From: Candidatus Hopanoidivorans cymbastelae | GTDB lineage: Bacteria; Actinomycetota; Acidimicrobiia; Acidimicrobiales; Hopanoidiivorantaceae | Direction of reading: 5' to 3' | Assembly (NCBI GenBank): GCA_028283145.1 | Contig: JAPYNY010000032.1 | Span: 1-53,161 of the forward strand | Length of the DNA: 53,161 bases | Part shown: piece after piece, positions 17,829 through 29,958 of the stretch | Numbering within the stretch: the first letter of the stretch is position 1 | How the letters are laid out: each line of letters begins with the position of its first letter | Program-made: the position numbers and the translations under genes | The notes under the pieces: model-generated | The model's database searches: none | Seen by the model: only the letters and a program-made list of their open reading frames with translations | What the model was told of the DNA's origin: nothing

Positions 17829-20645
17829 TCAAACTTCAGCGCCGTGACGACTGAAGATGGCTTCAACCAATGCTTTGGCTGAAGCCATGAACTGCTGACG
17901 CTCGGCTTCGAATTGCTCCAAGGGGTCTATCTCCTGGGAGCCTTCCATAAGCCGAGCCAGCAGCAGAGCTTCCTCAGACTCGCCCGACAGCAGCCCGGCG
18001 TTTTCAATCCCTGTCAGCAGAAAATGCCGATTGGTGGCTTTGGAGCACCACAGATATGACTCTTGCAACTGCTCGGTCTCCTCGCGGCTCAACACTTCGG
18101 CAACGCCCAAGGCCCCCAGAGCTTCAAAAGTGTTGGGCACACGCACGCTTGGGTGTTCCAGCCCGTAGAGCAGCTGCAAAAGCTGCGTCGCAAAGGCGAT
18201 GTCAACCCGCCCGCCTGGCCCGCGCTTGACGTCTTGTGAGCCTTTGCCTAGTTCATCTTGAATGCGCCGGCGCATATTCCAGAGCTCGGTGGCTACATCA
18301 CTGGGCGAACGCTCCGCAAACACCGAAGCAGCAGAGGCCTGCAGGAATGCCTGCCCCAACTCGGCGTCGCCAGCGATCACCTGAGCTTTGAGCAAAGCCT
18401 GGAATTCCCATAGACGTGCCCGCTCTTTCCAATAATTCTGATAAGCCCCAATCGTGTGCGCCAGCATGCCTTGCCCTTCAGGACGCAAACGGACATCAAC
18501 TTCCCAAGCCCTGCCCTCGGGCGTAAGCGTGGCCATCTCGGTAAGCCAAGCCTGAGCGGTCTGCTGCGCCGAGTTTGAACCTGCCCCCTCACCCGAAGGC
18601 TCATACAAAAACAGCACATCCAAGTCGGAAGTATAGAGCATTTCACGACCTCCGACCGACCCCATGCCCAAAACGCAAAAGCGGGCCTTTGGCTCCAACA
18701 CAGCCAGTACAGCTTCCGATAGGGCTTCGGCTATTTCAGTCAGCTCACGGCTGATTTGATTCGTGTCGGCCAGATCAAGCAGGTCACGGCTAGCTACTCG
18801 CAACCGCTCTCGTCTCAGGAATCGTCTCACCTCGTTGCGCCTGACTTCAGCCTCCGCGCCCCGCAGTGCGATCGCGGCTTTGGCTTCGCCCAGTAAGCTT
18901 TCCCGCGTGCGCGACAGGTCGCCTTCGGCCAGCACCTTCACAAAGCCCGGTGCTCGGCGCAAGTCGTCGGCCACCACCCGGCTAGACCCCAGCAACTGCG
19001 ACAAACGCTGCACCGAAGTCGGGGAATCCCGCAGGGCTGGAATAATGGTGTTGGCTCGGTGAGGCCCGTCTGTTACCCAGTCAAAGCGGATCATGCCCAA
19101 ATCGGGGTCGGGAGTCTCAGACAGCGAAGACAGCAACAGCGGCATCATCTGGGCCAGCGAGCGGGCTGTGCGACTGATGCCGGCGGTGAGCTTCTCACAG
19201 ATGCGAGCTGCTTGCTCAGCGTGGCGGAAGCCCAGCAATTCAAGCTGCAGAACTGGGTTTTGGCTAAGGCTGGCGGCTGTCAGCTCGCCTGAAGTTGAAG
19301 TCTGGGCGACGGCCTCCAGAGTTGGACGCAGAAACAATTTTCGCTCGGTTTCCCTGACGGAAACCTGATAGCGCCGATACTGCTGCTCAAACAGCTCAGA
19401 AGCTGTATGTTCAGCGGTGTCGCGGTAGCCCAGCACCCGTGCCAGCCAATTCAGCCCCGCAGAGTCAGCCGGGATTTCATAGATGGCCTGCTCATCGCGC
19501 AGCTGCAGGCGGTGCTCGATCGTGCGCAAGTAGTGGTAGGCGACACTCAGATATTTGGCGTCAGCTGCGTCAATGCTGCCAGCTCTCTTGAGTTGCTCCA
19601 AAGCTAGCAACGTATTGGAAGAGCGCACCATCGGGTCGTGGCGACCGTGAGCCAATAGCAAGAGCTGGGTGCTGAATTCAATGTCTCTGATGCCCCCCGG
19701 GCTGCGCTTGAAATCGCGTCCTTCGCTAGCTGAGACAGATTCTTCCACCTTGGTTTTGAGGTTGCGGATGTAGCGGATCTCCTCTGGATTCAAGTCGGGA
19801 CGCCAGACGAATTCTCGCACGTCATCTAGCACTTCCTTGGCCAGTTCCTGATCGCCAGCCACGAAGCGGGCTTTCATCCAGGCTTGGCGCTCCCACGGGC
19901 GGGCACGCTGCTCGAAATAAGTCTTGAATCCACCGGGGGTGCGGCTCAGCGCTCCTGAAGTTCCTTCGGGACGCAGATCGGTATCAACCTTGAAGACCAC
20001 TCCGTCGGCGGTGTGCTGAGACATCTGGGAGATGACGCTGCGAGCGATTTTCGAGGCTATCTCCACAGGCTGGATCTTGGAGCCGCCGAGCGGGTCTTGA
20101 TGCACCAACACCACATCCACGTCGCTGGCGTAATTCAGCTCGTTGCCGCCCAGCTTGCCCATCCCCAAGATGGCCATCGAGAAATCGGGGAAGTCGCTGG
20201 CTGCCAGGTTCAAGCAATGGCACAGGCAGGCATCGGCCAGAGCCGAGATTTCGCCTGTGATGGAAAGCAAGTCAGCCTCCAACAAGACATCGCGCACCAC
20301 AATACGCAACATCTCCCGTCGCTTCCAGACACGGATGTCCAACTCAGGGTTGGAAGCCATGTCGTCTTGGAGGATGTTCAGGTAGTCGTCTCTGTCACGG
20401 GCTGCTCCCAAGGCGCTCTCCGATTTCAGAGGTTCCAGCAGCGTCGGGTTACGCCGAATGGCGTTGGACAGAGAGCGGGAAATGTCAGAGACAGCAATAA
20501 TGGCCCGGCAGACCATGCCAGCTTCCAAAATATCGGATTTCGTTTGCGGGTGCTCTTGGAGCAGAGCTTGGAGCGCGTGCTCGGCTTGCTCCGGAAAGGC
20601 TGCCTGCAAAACAAGCCTCTGTACCGTCGGAGAAAGACTTGTCAT
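17829..20645 (-). CDS. glnE: Bifunctional glutamine synthetase adenylyltransferase / adenylyl-removing enzyme
   Basis: The 938-residue protein has two nucleotidyltransferase halves. The N-terminal site GMGKLGGNELNYASDVDVV is at 161-179 and the second, GMGSVGGREMLYTSDLDVLF, near residue 660. Each keeps the GG...SDxD metal-binding pattern. Conserved KRSPGGIRDIEF and KRGPGGRVDIAF segments follow the two domains. GlnE adds AMP to, or removes it from, the Tyr of GlnA in response to nitrogen status. The adenylylatable GlnA is the convergent neighbour. The length matches the family, and both halves look functional. Confidence 0.95.
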   Translation of the reverse strand: MTSLSPTVQRLVLQAAFPEQAEHALQALLQEHPQTKSDILEAGMVCRAIIAVSDISRSLSNAIRRNPTLLEPLKSESALGAARDRDDYLNILQDDMASNPELDIRVWKRREMLRIVVRDVLLEADLLSITGEISALADACLCHCLNLAASDFPDFSMAILGMGKLGGNELNYASDVDVVLVHQDPLGGSKIQPVEIASKIARSVISQMSQHTADGVVFKVDTDLRPEGTSGALSRTPGGFKTYFEQRARPWERQAWMKARFVAGDQELAKEVLDDVREFVWRPDLNPEEIRYIRNLKTKVEESVSASEGRDFKRSPGGIRDIEFSTQLLLLAHGRHDPMVRSSNTLLALEQLKRAGSIDAADAKYLSVAYHYLRTIEHRLQLRDEQAIYEIPADSAGLNWLARVLGYRDTAEHTASELFEQQYRRYQVSVRETERKLFLRPTLEAVAQTSTSGELTAASLSQNPVLQLELLGFRHAEQAARICEKLTAGISRTARSLAQMMPLLLSSLSETPDPDLGMIRFDWVTDGPHRANTIIPALRDSPTSVQRLSQLLGSSRVVADDLRRAPGFVKVLAEGDLSRTRESLLGEAKAAIALRGAEAEVRRNEVRRFLRRERLRVASRDLLDLADTNQISRELTEIAEALSEAVLAVLEPKARFCVLGMGSVGGREMLYTSDLDVLFLYEPSGEGAGSNSAQQTAQAWLTEMATLTPEGRAWEVDVRLRPEGQGMLAHTIGAYQNYWKERARLWEFQALLKAQVIAGDAELGQAFLQASAASVFAERSPSDVATELWNMRRRIQDELGKGSQDVKRGPGGRVDIAFATQLLQLLYGLEHPSVRVPNTFEALGALGVAEVLSREETEQLQESYLWCSKATNRHFLLTGIENAGLLSGESEEALLLARLMEGSQEIDPLEQFEAERQQFMASAKALVEAIFSRHGAEV

Positions 20646-20839
20646 GTCAATAGCTTAGAAAATACTTGTGCTTTTGAAGGGCAAGACATGTACTTTGGGA
20701 ATTATTGGCTAGAAATCTTACGCTATACGCTTAACATAATGAGTCTCTGCGAGCCAGTTTGCACTGAGCCAGCCAGGCACAGACCAGCCCGCTCCGAGCC
20801 AGTTTCCTCCAAGCCATCCGCCCCCAAGCCAGTCACTGC

Positions 20840-22729
20840 ATGAGTCTTCCAAGGCTTGATTCTCCACGAAATGGCTTGTTGCGCACTGCGATTTGCCAAA
20901 TCAACACCACCGTGGGTGACATTGAGGGCAACAAGAAGAAAGTCTTGACTGCTTTGGATGAAGCTGAGGATGCTGGCTGCGCTCTGGCTGTTTTCCCTGA
21001 ATTGACAATTTGCGGCTACCCGCCTGAAGATTTGCTGCTGAAACGCAGGTTCATAGCCGAGGCTGTGGCTGCTCTGGAAGACATTGCGCGATTCACCCGG
21101 CGATGCTTTGCAGTGGTGGGATTTCCCGCTGAACGACCTGAAGAAGAACAGATTCGTGGCCAGCCACGTCTGTATAACGCGGCTGCCATCTGCGGGTATG
21201 GCAAAGTTCAAGCTGTGGTTCATAAAACCCATCTGCCCAACTACGCGGTTTTTGATGAGCATCGATATTTTGCCGAGGGCCAGCCGCATCACGCCGTGGA
21301 AATCCACGGGGTGCGAGTTGGGGTGTCTATCTGCGAGGACTTGTGGGTGGACGGCGGGGCTATTGAGCGGATTGTCCGGTCGGGCTCGGAAATTGTGGTG
21401 AATATCAACGCTTCCCCTTATCACATCGGCAAGTGGGAGCGTCGCAAACATCTTCTGGAGAAACGCAGCACGGAAAACAACCAGCCGTTTGTATATGTGA
21501 ATCAAGTCGGCGGGCAAGATGAGTTGGTTTTTGACGGCATGTCGTCTGTGTTTGACGAGACAGGGCAGTTGATTGCGCGTTGTCCACAGTTTGCGGAGGG
21601 AATTTTGGCTGTGGATATCCCAATTCCGTCTCAGCAAGCCAAGCAGAGTGATATGGTTGGCCAGGGCGAACCGCGCCCAAGCGCAGCCCCACGGAACGAG
21701 CCCCACTCCGCAGAAAGCGACGAAACCGGCCCAGCCGAACCCCACCCAGATGCAAGCGACTCCAGTTGGGCCAGCAGTTCTCAGTCGCTCAAAATTGCAC
21801 CACAACTTGAACCTCTAGCTGAAATCTATGAAGCACTCAAGCTGGGAGTCGAAGATTATGTCGCCAAAAACAATTTCTCGCATGTGTGCGTCGGGCTTTC
21901 TGGAGGCATTGATTCCTCCCTGGTGGCGGCTGTCGCTACCGATGCCATAGGAGCCAGTAAAGTCCACGGTGTGTTGATGCCTTCACGCTATTCTTCTGAG
22001 CATTCCATCAGCGACGCCAAAGAGCTCTGTCAAAACCTGGACATATCCCACAGCATCGTCCCCATTGAACCAGCCCACAGCTCCCTGATGGAAATGCTTC
22101 AGCCCCATCTCACCGAGGAAAGCGCTGGTTTGACAGAAGAAAATCTGCAATCTCGGATTCGTGGGATAGTGCTGATGGCTTTTGCCAACGCACGCGGCTG
22201 GCTGAATCTAACCACTGGCAACAAGAGTGAAAGCGCGGTGGGCTATTCCACGCTGTATGGCGACACGGCTGGGGCGTTTGCCGTCATCAAAGATGTCTGG
22301 AAGCAGCAAGTCTATGCCTTGGCCAAGTATCGCAACCGGCAGGGCGCCAAACCAGCTATTCCTGAAAATGTGTTGGCAAAAGCACCTTCGGCTGAGCTGC
22401 GTCCCGATCAAAGAGACGATGAAACCCTGCCACCTTATGAGCAGCTTGACCCGCTGTTGTTTGCCATGATTGAACAAGACCTTACCGGCGCTGACCTGAT
22501 CGCAGCCGGCTATGAAGCTGAGACAGTGGCACGCATAGCGCGCTTGATTGACTTGGCCGAGTACAAACGCCGGCAAAACCCTCCAGGAATTCGAATCACC
22601 GAAAAAGCTTTCGGCAAAGACCGGCGCATGCCGATTACCCACGCCTATAGCGGCTTGGAAGATGGCGGCTTAGATGGCAGCGGCTTGGAAAATTCCCCTG
22701 ATGATTCAAATAGCGAGTCGACATCCTGA
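20840..22729 (+). CDS. nadE: Glutamine-hydrolysing NAD+ synthetase
   Basis: This two-domain enzyme has 629 residues. The nitrilase-like glutaminase carries the triad Glu54 (FPELTICGYPPEDLL), Lys129 (HKTHLPN) and Cys165 (SICEDLW). The synthetase domain has the pyrophosphate loop LSGGIDSS at 353-360 and TGNKSE. It converts deamido-NAD to NAD with glutamine-derived ammonia. Between the domains, residues 265-318 are an extra Ser/Pro/Glu/Ala-rich linker not expected in the family. The 194 bases upstream contain imperfect repeats of a gagccagtt-like word. The stop codon overlaps the next ATG as TGATG. Confidence 0.93.
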   Translation: MSLPRLDSPRNGLLRTAICQINTTVGDIEGNKKKVLTALDEAEDAGCALAVFPELTICGYPPEDLLLKRRFIAEAVAALEDIARFTRRCFAVVGFPAERPEEEQIRGQPRLYNAAAICGYGKVQAVVHKTHLPNYAVFDEHRYFAEGQPHHAVEIHGVRVGVSICEDLWVDGGAIERIVRSGSEIVVNINASPYHIGKWERRKHLLEKRSTENNQPFVYVNQVGGQDELVFDGMSSVFDETGQLIARCPQFAEGILAVDIPIPSQQAKQSDMVGQGEPRPSAAPRNEPHSAESDETGPAEPHPDASDSSWASSSQSLKIAPQLEPLAEIYEALKLGVEDYVAKNNFSHVCVGLSGGIDSSLVAAVATDAIGASKVHGVLMPSRYSSEHSISDAKELCQNLDISHSIVPIEPAHSSLMEMLQPHLTEESAGLTEENLQSRIRGIVLMAFANARGWLNLTTGNKSESAVGYSTLYGDTAGAFAVIKDVWKQQVYALAKYRNRQGAKPAIPENVLAKAPSAELRPDQRDDETLPPYEQLDPLLFAMIEQDLTGADLIAAGYEAETVARIARLIDLAEYKRRQNPPGIRITEKAFGKDRRMPITHAYSGLEDGGLDGSGLENSPDDSNSESTS

Positions 22730-23403
22730 TGAACAAGCAGACAAGAGCATTGAACCAATCCAAAGCATTGACCTTGGAAGAGCTGGCCGACCACCTAGGC
22801 GGTTATTGTTGGGCCTCCGAAGAATTCCAAAAGCACGGCGAGCAATTGCAGGAGAAGGCCCAGGCAATGCCAAACCAGCTTGAAGCTGCTCTGACTTATT
22901 ACACAAGTTGGGGCAACTGGACTGCTGTCCATCGGGCGCATGTGGAATTGTGGCACACCTTGTTGCCTGACTCCCCCGCCCTGAAAGCCCAGGAGCGTGT
23001 CAAGGCTGCTGACAGCAGTTGGGAAGAGGTTTTTGAGATTTACGGCAACCCTCTCCAAGGGCTGGCCAACCAGCCAACCGACAACAACCCACTCGCCAGC
23101 GACAACTCCAACCCCCCAGAAAAACTGCTGGCCTTTGAAATGATGGCCACCGAATTATTGCTAGGCCGACTGATCCAACAACTCAGCAGCTTGCGCTGGC
23201 GAATGCAACCGCTGGCGGAAGCTCCAGAGCTCAGAATCACACGCCAAATCCTAGACGATTGGGTGCTGCAAGCAGATGAAACCGCTAAATTCAGTCGCTC
23301 CCACGGCTTCCTTTTGCCCAATCATCAGTCTCTCAGCACCCTAGCGGTGGGCGAAAACGTGGCTGTCCAAATCCGAGAACTAGCACAGGTTGTCATTTTC
23401 TGA
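22729..23403 (+). CDS. Hypothetical protein translationally coupled to nadE
   Basis: The 224-residue protein begins at the ATG sharing its A with the nadE stop. It is soluble in appearance, with no signal peptide or membrane segment, and has many Leu, Gln, Glu and Trp residues (WGNWTAVHRAHVELWHTLLP; SLRWRMQPLAEAPELRITRQ), suggesting an all-helical fold. A low-complexity NQPTDNNPLASDNSNPP stretch divides two helical halves. I do not recognise the family. Tight coupling suggests it is co-made with NAD synthetase. Confidence 0.65.
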   Translation: MNKQTRALNQSKALTLEELADHLGGYCWASEEFQKHGEQLQEKAQAMPNQLEAALTYYTSWGNWTAVHRAHVELWHTLLPDSPALKAQERVKAADSSWEEVFEIYGNPLQGLANQPTDNNPLASDNSNPPEKLLAFEMMATELLLGRLIQQLSSLRWRMQPLAEAPELRITRQILDDWVLQADETAKFSRSHGFLLPNHQSLSTLAVGENVAVQIRELAQVVIF

Positions 23404-23416
23404 ATTTGCCACTAGA

Positions 23417-23443
23417 TTAGCAGTCGTAATAAGAGAGTGCTAA
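23417..23443 (+). promoter_or_regulatory. CIRCE operator (HrcA site) before groES
   Basis: TTAGCAGTC, nine bases, then GAGTGCTAA matches the CIRCE consensus TTAGCACTC-N9-GAGTGCTAA with one mismatch in the left arm. It lies 21 bases before the groES ATG. HrcA bound here represses groES-groEL until heat or unfolded protein titrates GroEL. A TTGCCA box at 23406 could be the -35 of the promoter it covers. Confidence 0.9.
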
Positions 23444-23464
23444 CACCCAAAAAAGGAGTTGCCC

Positions 23465-26189
<2,725 letters not shown>

Positions 26190-26270
26190 GGCTTCGCCAT
26201 CTCCCCACTCCGCCGTCGTCGGCTCAGCCGCCATCACCCAATCTGCTGCGCCGCCCCCCTCCAACCTCTC

Positions 26271-27230
26271 TCAGGGAGTCAATACCACCTTAATGGCCCC
26301 AGCAGCTCTGTCTCGGGCTATGGCAAAAGCTTCCGGCGCGCCGTCTATAGGGAACCGGTGGGTGATGATGGCTCGTGGGATTTCAGGATTGCCAGCCAAG
26401 ATAGCTGCGGCTGATTCGGCATCTCGCCCTCCAGCGTGGCGCCCATACATGATGGACGGAATCAATCTGATTTCCTTGGTGAACACTTCGTAGCTAGGCA
26501 CTTCCATGCCTTCCCAGTAGGTGCTTACCAGAGATATTGCGCCGCTTGGGGCTGCCAGTCTGGCTGCGTCCTGGAGAGCACTGGTGGTGCCGGCAGCATC
26601 CACCACAATGTCAAAACTGGAAGCAGGAATTTCCGCTGGGTCATCTGGGGTTTCGGCACCCAGGCGTTGAGCGGCTTGACGCTGCGCTTCATGCCGGGCC
26701 AGCACCACCACGGGGGCCCCGAAGTGGCGGACGACTGCCGTAGCGCACTGCCCGATGTTGCCGCCGCCAATTATTGCAACACGCTGGTTGCCTCCAAAGC
26801 CAGCCAACCTGAGTGCACGCACGCATACCGCCAGGGGTTCAATCAGACAGGCGTCTTCCACTGATGCCGCCATAGGCAAGTGGACAATCTGATGCGGGCT
26901 GATCATGGCTTCTTCGGCCATGCCGCCGTCTTGTCCGAAACCCAGCACATCCACAACTGCCTTGTGGCATAGGTTGTAGTCGCCACTGGTGCACTGGACG
27001 CAGGCCCCGCAAAATGCCACCGGCTCCACCGCTACAGGCGTGCCGTCGTCAAGGTATCCGGCGAACTCGTGCCCCATAGTGATCTCGGGGTTGAAGATTC
27101 CTAAATCCAACATGTGCAAGTCCGACCCGCAAATACCCGAAGAATGGATTTTTACCCTCACACCCTCCCCGCTGGGCGCAGGAACATCTACCACCTGCGG
27201 GGCACCGTCTATGCTTCTGATTGCTTTCAT
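26271..27230 (-). CDS. Zinc-dependent medium-chain alcohol dehydrogenase
   Basis: The start is ATG 27230, with GAGGAGG nine bases upstream. The 319-residue protein has the catalytic zinc region SGICGSDLH (Cys34) and GHEFAG, the four structural-zinc cysteines at 74, 77, 80 and 88 (CGACVQCTSGDYNLC), and the NAD(P)-binding VAIIGGGNIGQCA. It belongs with threonine/sorbitol-dehydrogenase-like enzymes; the substrate is not evident. A mutilated copy of its 5' end lies at 31945-32078. It converges on the Nudix gene. Confidence 0.88.
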   Translation of the reverse strand: MKAIRSIDGAPQVVDVPAPSGEGVRVKIHSSGICGSDLHMLDLGIFNPEITMGHEFAGYLDDGTPVAVEPVAFCGACVQCTSGDYNLCHKAVVDVLGFGQDGGMAEEAMISPHQIVHLPMAASVEDACLIEPLAVCVRALRLAGFGGNQRVAIIGGGNIGQCATAVVRHFGAPVVVLARHEAQRQAAQRLGAETPDDPAEIPASSFDIVVDAAGTTSALQDAARLAAPSGAISLVSTYWEGMEVPSYEVFTKEIRLIPSIMYGRHAGGRDAESAAAILAGNPEIPRAIITHRFPIDGAPEAFAIARDRAAGAIKVVLTP

Positions 27231-27545
27231 GATTTTGAGTCCTCCTCTATCCAACTTTAGCAATTAGTTGATTTCTACGGCAGGCAGGGGCCTATGGTCA
27301 GGGACAATCTTGCTGCCTCCATCCCCCGCTCGCTGCGTCTTCCAATCAACCCGGTCGCTAAAGGTGTGCCATCATAAGCTATTTGGCAAACCCCATGCCC
27401 CATAGTGACCATTATGAGGAAATCAAAAATTCTGAATTCGCTAAACGCCTCTACAGATTCGCTAAACCCCTCTGCAGAGATGGGTTGTTTTCAGCTAAGA
27501 GTGCTTGACTTGTTAGTGAAGTCTCAATTGGAAGCGGCTCTGTCT
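27231..27545. other. Gene-free region with a tandem repeat
   Basis: These 315 bases hold the promoter side of the alcohol dehydrogenase gene and, at 27436-27477, a 21-base imperfect tandem duplication. Short frames here have no family resemblance or good ribosome site. No RNA gene is seen. Confidence 0.5.
27436..27477. repeat. 21-bp imperfect tandem duplication
   Basis: Two adjacent units beginning attcgctaaac and ending ctctacag or ctctgcag differ at two positions. They lie between the alcohol dehydrogenase and the membrane-protein pseudogene. Confidence 0.8.
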
Positions 27546-27975
27546 AGCCAATTATTTCGCCGCGACTGTTGTGGATGTGACATTCGCTATAAATTTTCTA
27601 TTGAAGACTATTTCGTCCCGGCCTATCTTCCGATCATAAGTGCCCATTCCTAATGTCTTCACCGGAAGAATTAAAGATTTGAGCATCCACCCAGATGCAT
27701 ACAGGGATGCACCCAATTTCGGTTTCCGTTACCACAGAAGTCCCTCTACCTTCACGATAGCCACGTTGTTCATTTTCGATTCCGGCGACTGCGAGTTCTA
27801 TATCGTAGATTTCAGTTCCTGAACAGCGACCTTCAAGATCAGAAGTTTGTTCCTCCAAGTCATCTGAGGAGTTGTTGGTGATGGCTACGATGACCACTCC
27901 GGCGGCGACAGCCAGCAGCACCAGCACCTCGGTGACGATCAGTGTCTGAAGTGTGATACCTCGCTCGCATGCTGA
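27546..27975 (-). pseudogene. Degraded paralogue of the membrane protein at 30906
   Basis: Read from the right, it keeps the membrane segment of the intact copy (CERGITLQTLIVT, then AVAAGVVIVAITN) with a Glu inserted in the hydrophobic run, then GCIPVCIWV. It has lost about 80 internal codons and has frameshifts around 27630, but still ends with CHIHNSRGEIIG and a TAG, matching the end of the intact paralogue. It lies in the same position relative to a DNA methyltransferase as the intact copy does. Confidence 0.8.
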
Positions 27976-28115
27976 ACGCCTACCCTCCTCCCGCCCGTTT
28001 TGGCAAATGGCACCTGACGGGCAGAGCCGCGGCCGCCGACAGCACGCGTTGCCAAAGTCCGGCTTATCAGCAGAACAGCAGCAACAGCTACAATTCCCAT
28101 TGCGACTATATTCAT
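27939..28115 (-). CDS. Small membrane-segment ORF, copy 1 (58 aa)
   Basis: ATG 28115 opens a 58-codon frame starting MNIVAMGIVAVAAVLLISR, a hydrophobic N-terminal helix, then a basic Gly/Arg-rich part. Copy 2 at 31680 encodes the same protein nearly residue for residue over its first 35 positions, with mostly conservative changes. That suggests selection on this frame, though the DNA itself is a recent duplicate. The frame overlaps the start of the membrane-protein pseudogene in another phase. No strong Shine-Dalgarno is seen. Confidence 0.4.
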   Translation of the reverse strand: MNIVAMGIVAVAAVLLISRTLATRAVGGRGSARQVPFAKTGGRRVGVQHASEVSHFRH

Positions 28116-28299
28116 ATTCCTGGACGGGATTTGCTTAATTCCCCGTCACTTGTTCCAAGCCAGCTACACCGGCACGCTGGGGGCAAGAGCCCTCTCACCA
28201 AAGGCCACCTGCCAAATGCCGTTCACCTCTCCGACTGACTGTCAAAACCCATCATCATGTCAGTGCCGCCCACTAAGATATATGAAGACAAGGAGTGCC

Positions 28300-28461
28300 A
28301 TGATCCAAACTGCCCAAAGGCCCGGATTGGGCTGTGCTTCAACTGCCCAGAAGGTGAACCTGGTGGGCAGAGTTGCGGGCGTGAAGAACACCAAGCGCAA
28401 CCAGCCCGCATGGTCTTACACTGCCCTTCGTCATCGGCAGGAGGCAAATTATGAAAAGTGA
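28300..28461 (+). CDS. Short basic ORF in the leader of the methyltransferase gene
   Basis: ATG 28300 has AAGGAG five bases upstream and opens 53 codons (MIQTAQRPGLGCAS..., ending QEANYEK), overlapping the methyltransferase start by 11 bases. The DNA around this ATG is homologous to the start of the second methyltransferase gene at 32141 (MTQTAMQQ), so it may be a leader peptide or the stump of an exchanged methyltransferase N-terminus. An alternative Cys-rich frame from 28257 has no ribosome site. Confidence 0.35.
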   Translation: MIQTAQRPGLGCASTAQKVNLVGRVAGVKNTKRNQPAWSYTALRHRQEANYEK

Positions 28462-29338
28462 AATGCGATCTTTTGGGGTCAGCCCCCGAGTAAATCACGA
28501 TTCAAATGGGTTTTACAGCAGAAAGCTGTACGACCAACGAGCACACAACCACAAAGTCGCTCCTGCTGATAACACATTACCAGAAAACCACAGAAACCAG
28601 ATTTTTTCGCACACTAGCGAAAATATGCACGAACTACCCGACAACAGCATACATTTGATGGTTACTTCACCACCATATAATGTTGGGAAAGAATACGATG
28701 AGGATTTAACCTTTGAAGAATATCGCGAGCTGCTCTGCAATGTTTGGCAGGAGACTTTTCGTGTTTTGGTTAGGGGTGGGCGTGCTTGCATAAATGTTGC
28801 CAACATCGGCCGCAAGCCATATGTGCCGCTGAATGCAATCATTGCTACAGACATGATGGACATTGGCTTTTTGATGCGAGGGGAAATCATTTGGAATAAG
28901 GCAGCCAGTGCGGGGACTTCATGCGCTTGGGGAAGCTGGATGTCAGCTAGCAACCCGGTTTTACGTGATATCCACGAATATATTTTGGTCTTCAGCAAAG
29001 GAAATTTCGCCCGCCAAAGAGCCGAGCAGCAAAAATCAACCATTGAAAAAGACGGTTTTCTTGAATGCACTAAAAGTATTTGGACGTTTCAAGCTGAATC
29101 CGCAAAGCGGGTAGGGCATCCAGCTCCTTTCCCAGTTGAGTTGCCAAAGCGCCTGATTGAACTATATACCTTTGAAAACGATATAGTTTTAGACCCATTT
29201 ATGGGTAGTGGCACTACTGCCATGGCATCTGAAACCACTAGCAGGTATTGGGTTGGCTACGAAACTTCAAAGGAGTATGCTCAAATTGCAAACGAACGTC
29301 TAGCAGCGGAGCGTATATCTCAATTGGATTTACTATGA
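28451..29338 (+). CDS. Type II DNA methyltransferase (N4-cytosine or N6-adenine)
   Basis: This 295-residue protein has motif IV as TSPPYN at residues 72-77 and motif I, DPFMGSGTT, near the C-terminus. This circular order puts it in the beta-type class. SPPY is common in N4-cytosine enzymes but also occurs in adenine ones. The target domain would be the region with CAWGSWMSASNPVLRDIHEYIL. AGGAGG precedes the ATG. It overlaps the following nuclease gene as ATGA, so modification and restriction are made together, with the methylase first. Its leader resembles that of the second methyltransferase. Confidence 0.88.
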   Translation: MKSEMRSFGVSPRVNHDSNGFYSRKLYDQRAHNHKVAPADNTLPENHRNQIFSHTSENMHELPDNSIHLMVTSPPYNVGKEYDEDLTFEEYRELLCNVWQETFRVLVRGGRACINVANIGRKPYVPLNAIIATDMMDIGFLMRGEIIWNKAASAGTSCAWGSWMSASNPVLRDIHEYILVFSKGNFARQRAEQQKSTIEKDGFLECTKSIWTFQAESAKRVGHPAPFPVELPKRLIELYTFENDIVLDPFMGSGTTAMASETTSRYWVGYETSKEYAQIANERLAAERISQLDLL

Positions 29339-29958
29339 ACCAATGCTTGACAGAGCTTTTTGCTGATAAAGCTAGAATTGGGCTTTTTTTGCAAAAACTG
29401 CCAGTCGCATTTGAGATGGCTGCCAATGAGATGCCTAAATCCAACCCGGCTATCGGTATACTTCGTGAACACATTATCATTGGATATCTGATCGGCGAGT
29501 TTGGCAAAGACAGAATAATGCTGCCTGAAATGGGTAACGAAAGAGCATATGATGTTGTAGTATGTGGAGAGAAATTGTCAATTAAGACAATGACTGGATC
29601 AGGCTTGGACAGCTTGAAAGTTGTCTGGACAGCAGATCAGGAAAAAATTGCAGAAGAAATCAAGGGCGGATATTACCCCTCTAGTGATATGCTTCTTGTC
29701 ATTATACAGTGGAATAAAACGGCGGAAAGTGTGTTTTATATACCTCATCATGTGCAGTCTGAAATTTTTCATCAATTGGGAAGTCAAGACTACCTTAAGG
29801 CAGCTATGGGCACAAACCATAGGGGAATTAATATATCTAGCCTAGCTCTTAAGAAATTACTAGATCATACTGATACTTTGAAGCATAAGGTCAATTGGGT
29901 TAAACAGGGCCTTGACTACACTCCTTACAAGCGGTGGGAAGATTTTTGGTCAGACTGA
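29335..29958 (+). CDS. Type II restriction endonuclease, probably ThaI family
   Basis: The start is ATG 29335, overlapping the methylase stop, giving 207 residues. Recognisable segments are AYDVVVCGEKLSIKT (a PD-(D/E)xK-type core with Asp73 and Lys84), VVWTADQEKI, GGYYPSSDMLLVIIQW and MGTNHRGINISSLALKKLL, which fit my memory of the ThaI family, whose founder cuts CGCG. Sequence specificity here is only an inference from that likeness. Pairing with the methylase supports the call. Base composition is more AT-rich than the housekeeping genes. Confidence 0.7.
   Translation: MNQCLTELFADKARIGLFLQKLPVAFEMAANEMPKSNPAIGILREHIIIGYLIGEFGKDRIMLPEMGNERAYDVVVCGEKLSIKTMTGSGLDSLKVVWTADQEKIAEEIKGGYYPSSDMLLVIIQWNKTAESVFYIPHHVQSEIFHQLGSQDYLKAAMGTNHRGINISSLALKKLLDHTDTLKHKVNWVKQGLDYTPYKRWEDFWSD

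Noticed and set aside
20723..21805. A 360-codon frame on the minus strand opposite nadE
   Set aside because: It lies entirely antisense to well-conserved NAD synthetase, is rich in Trp, Cys and His, and matches no family; it is a shadow frame.
27405..27653. A small plus-strand ORF of 82 codons
   Set aside because: It runs through the 21-base tandem repeat and antisense into the membrane-protein pseudogene, with no ribosome site.
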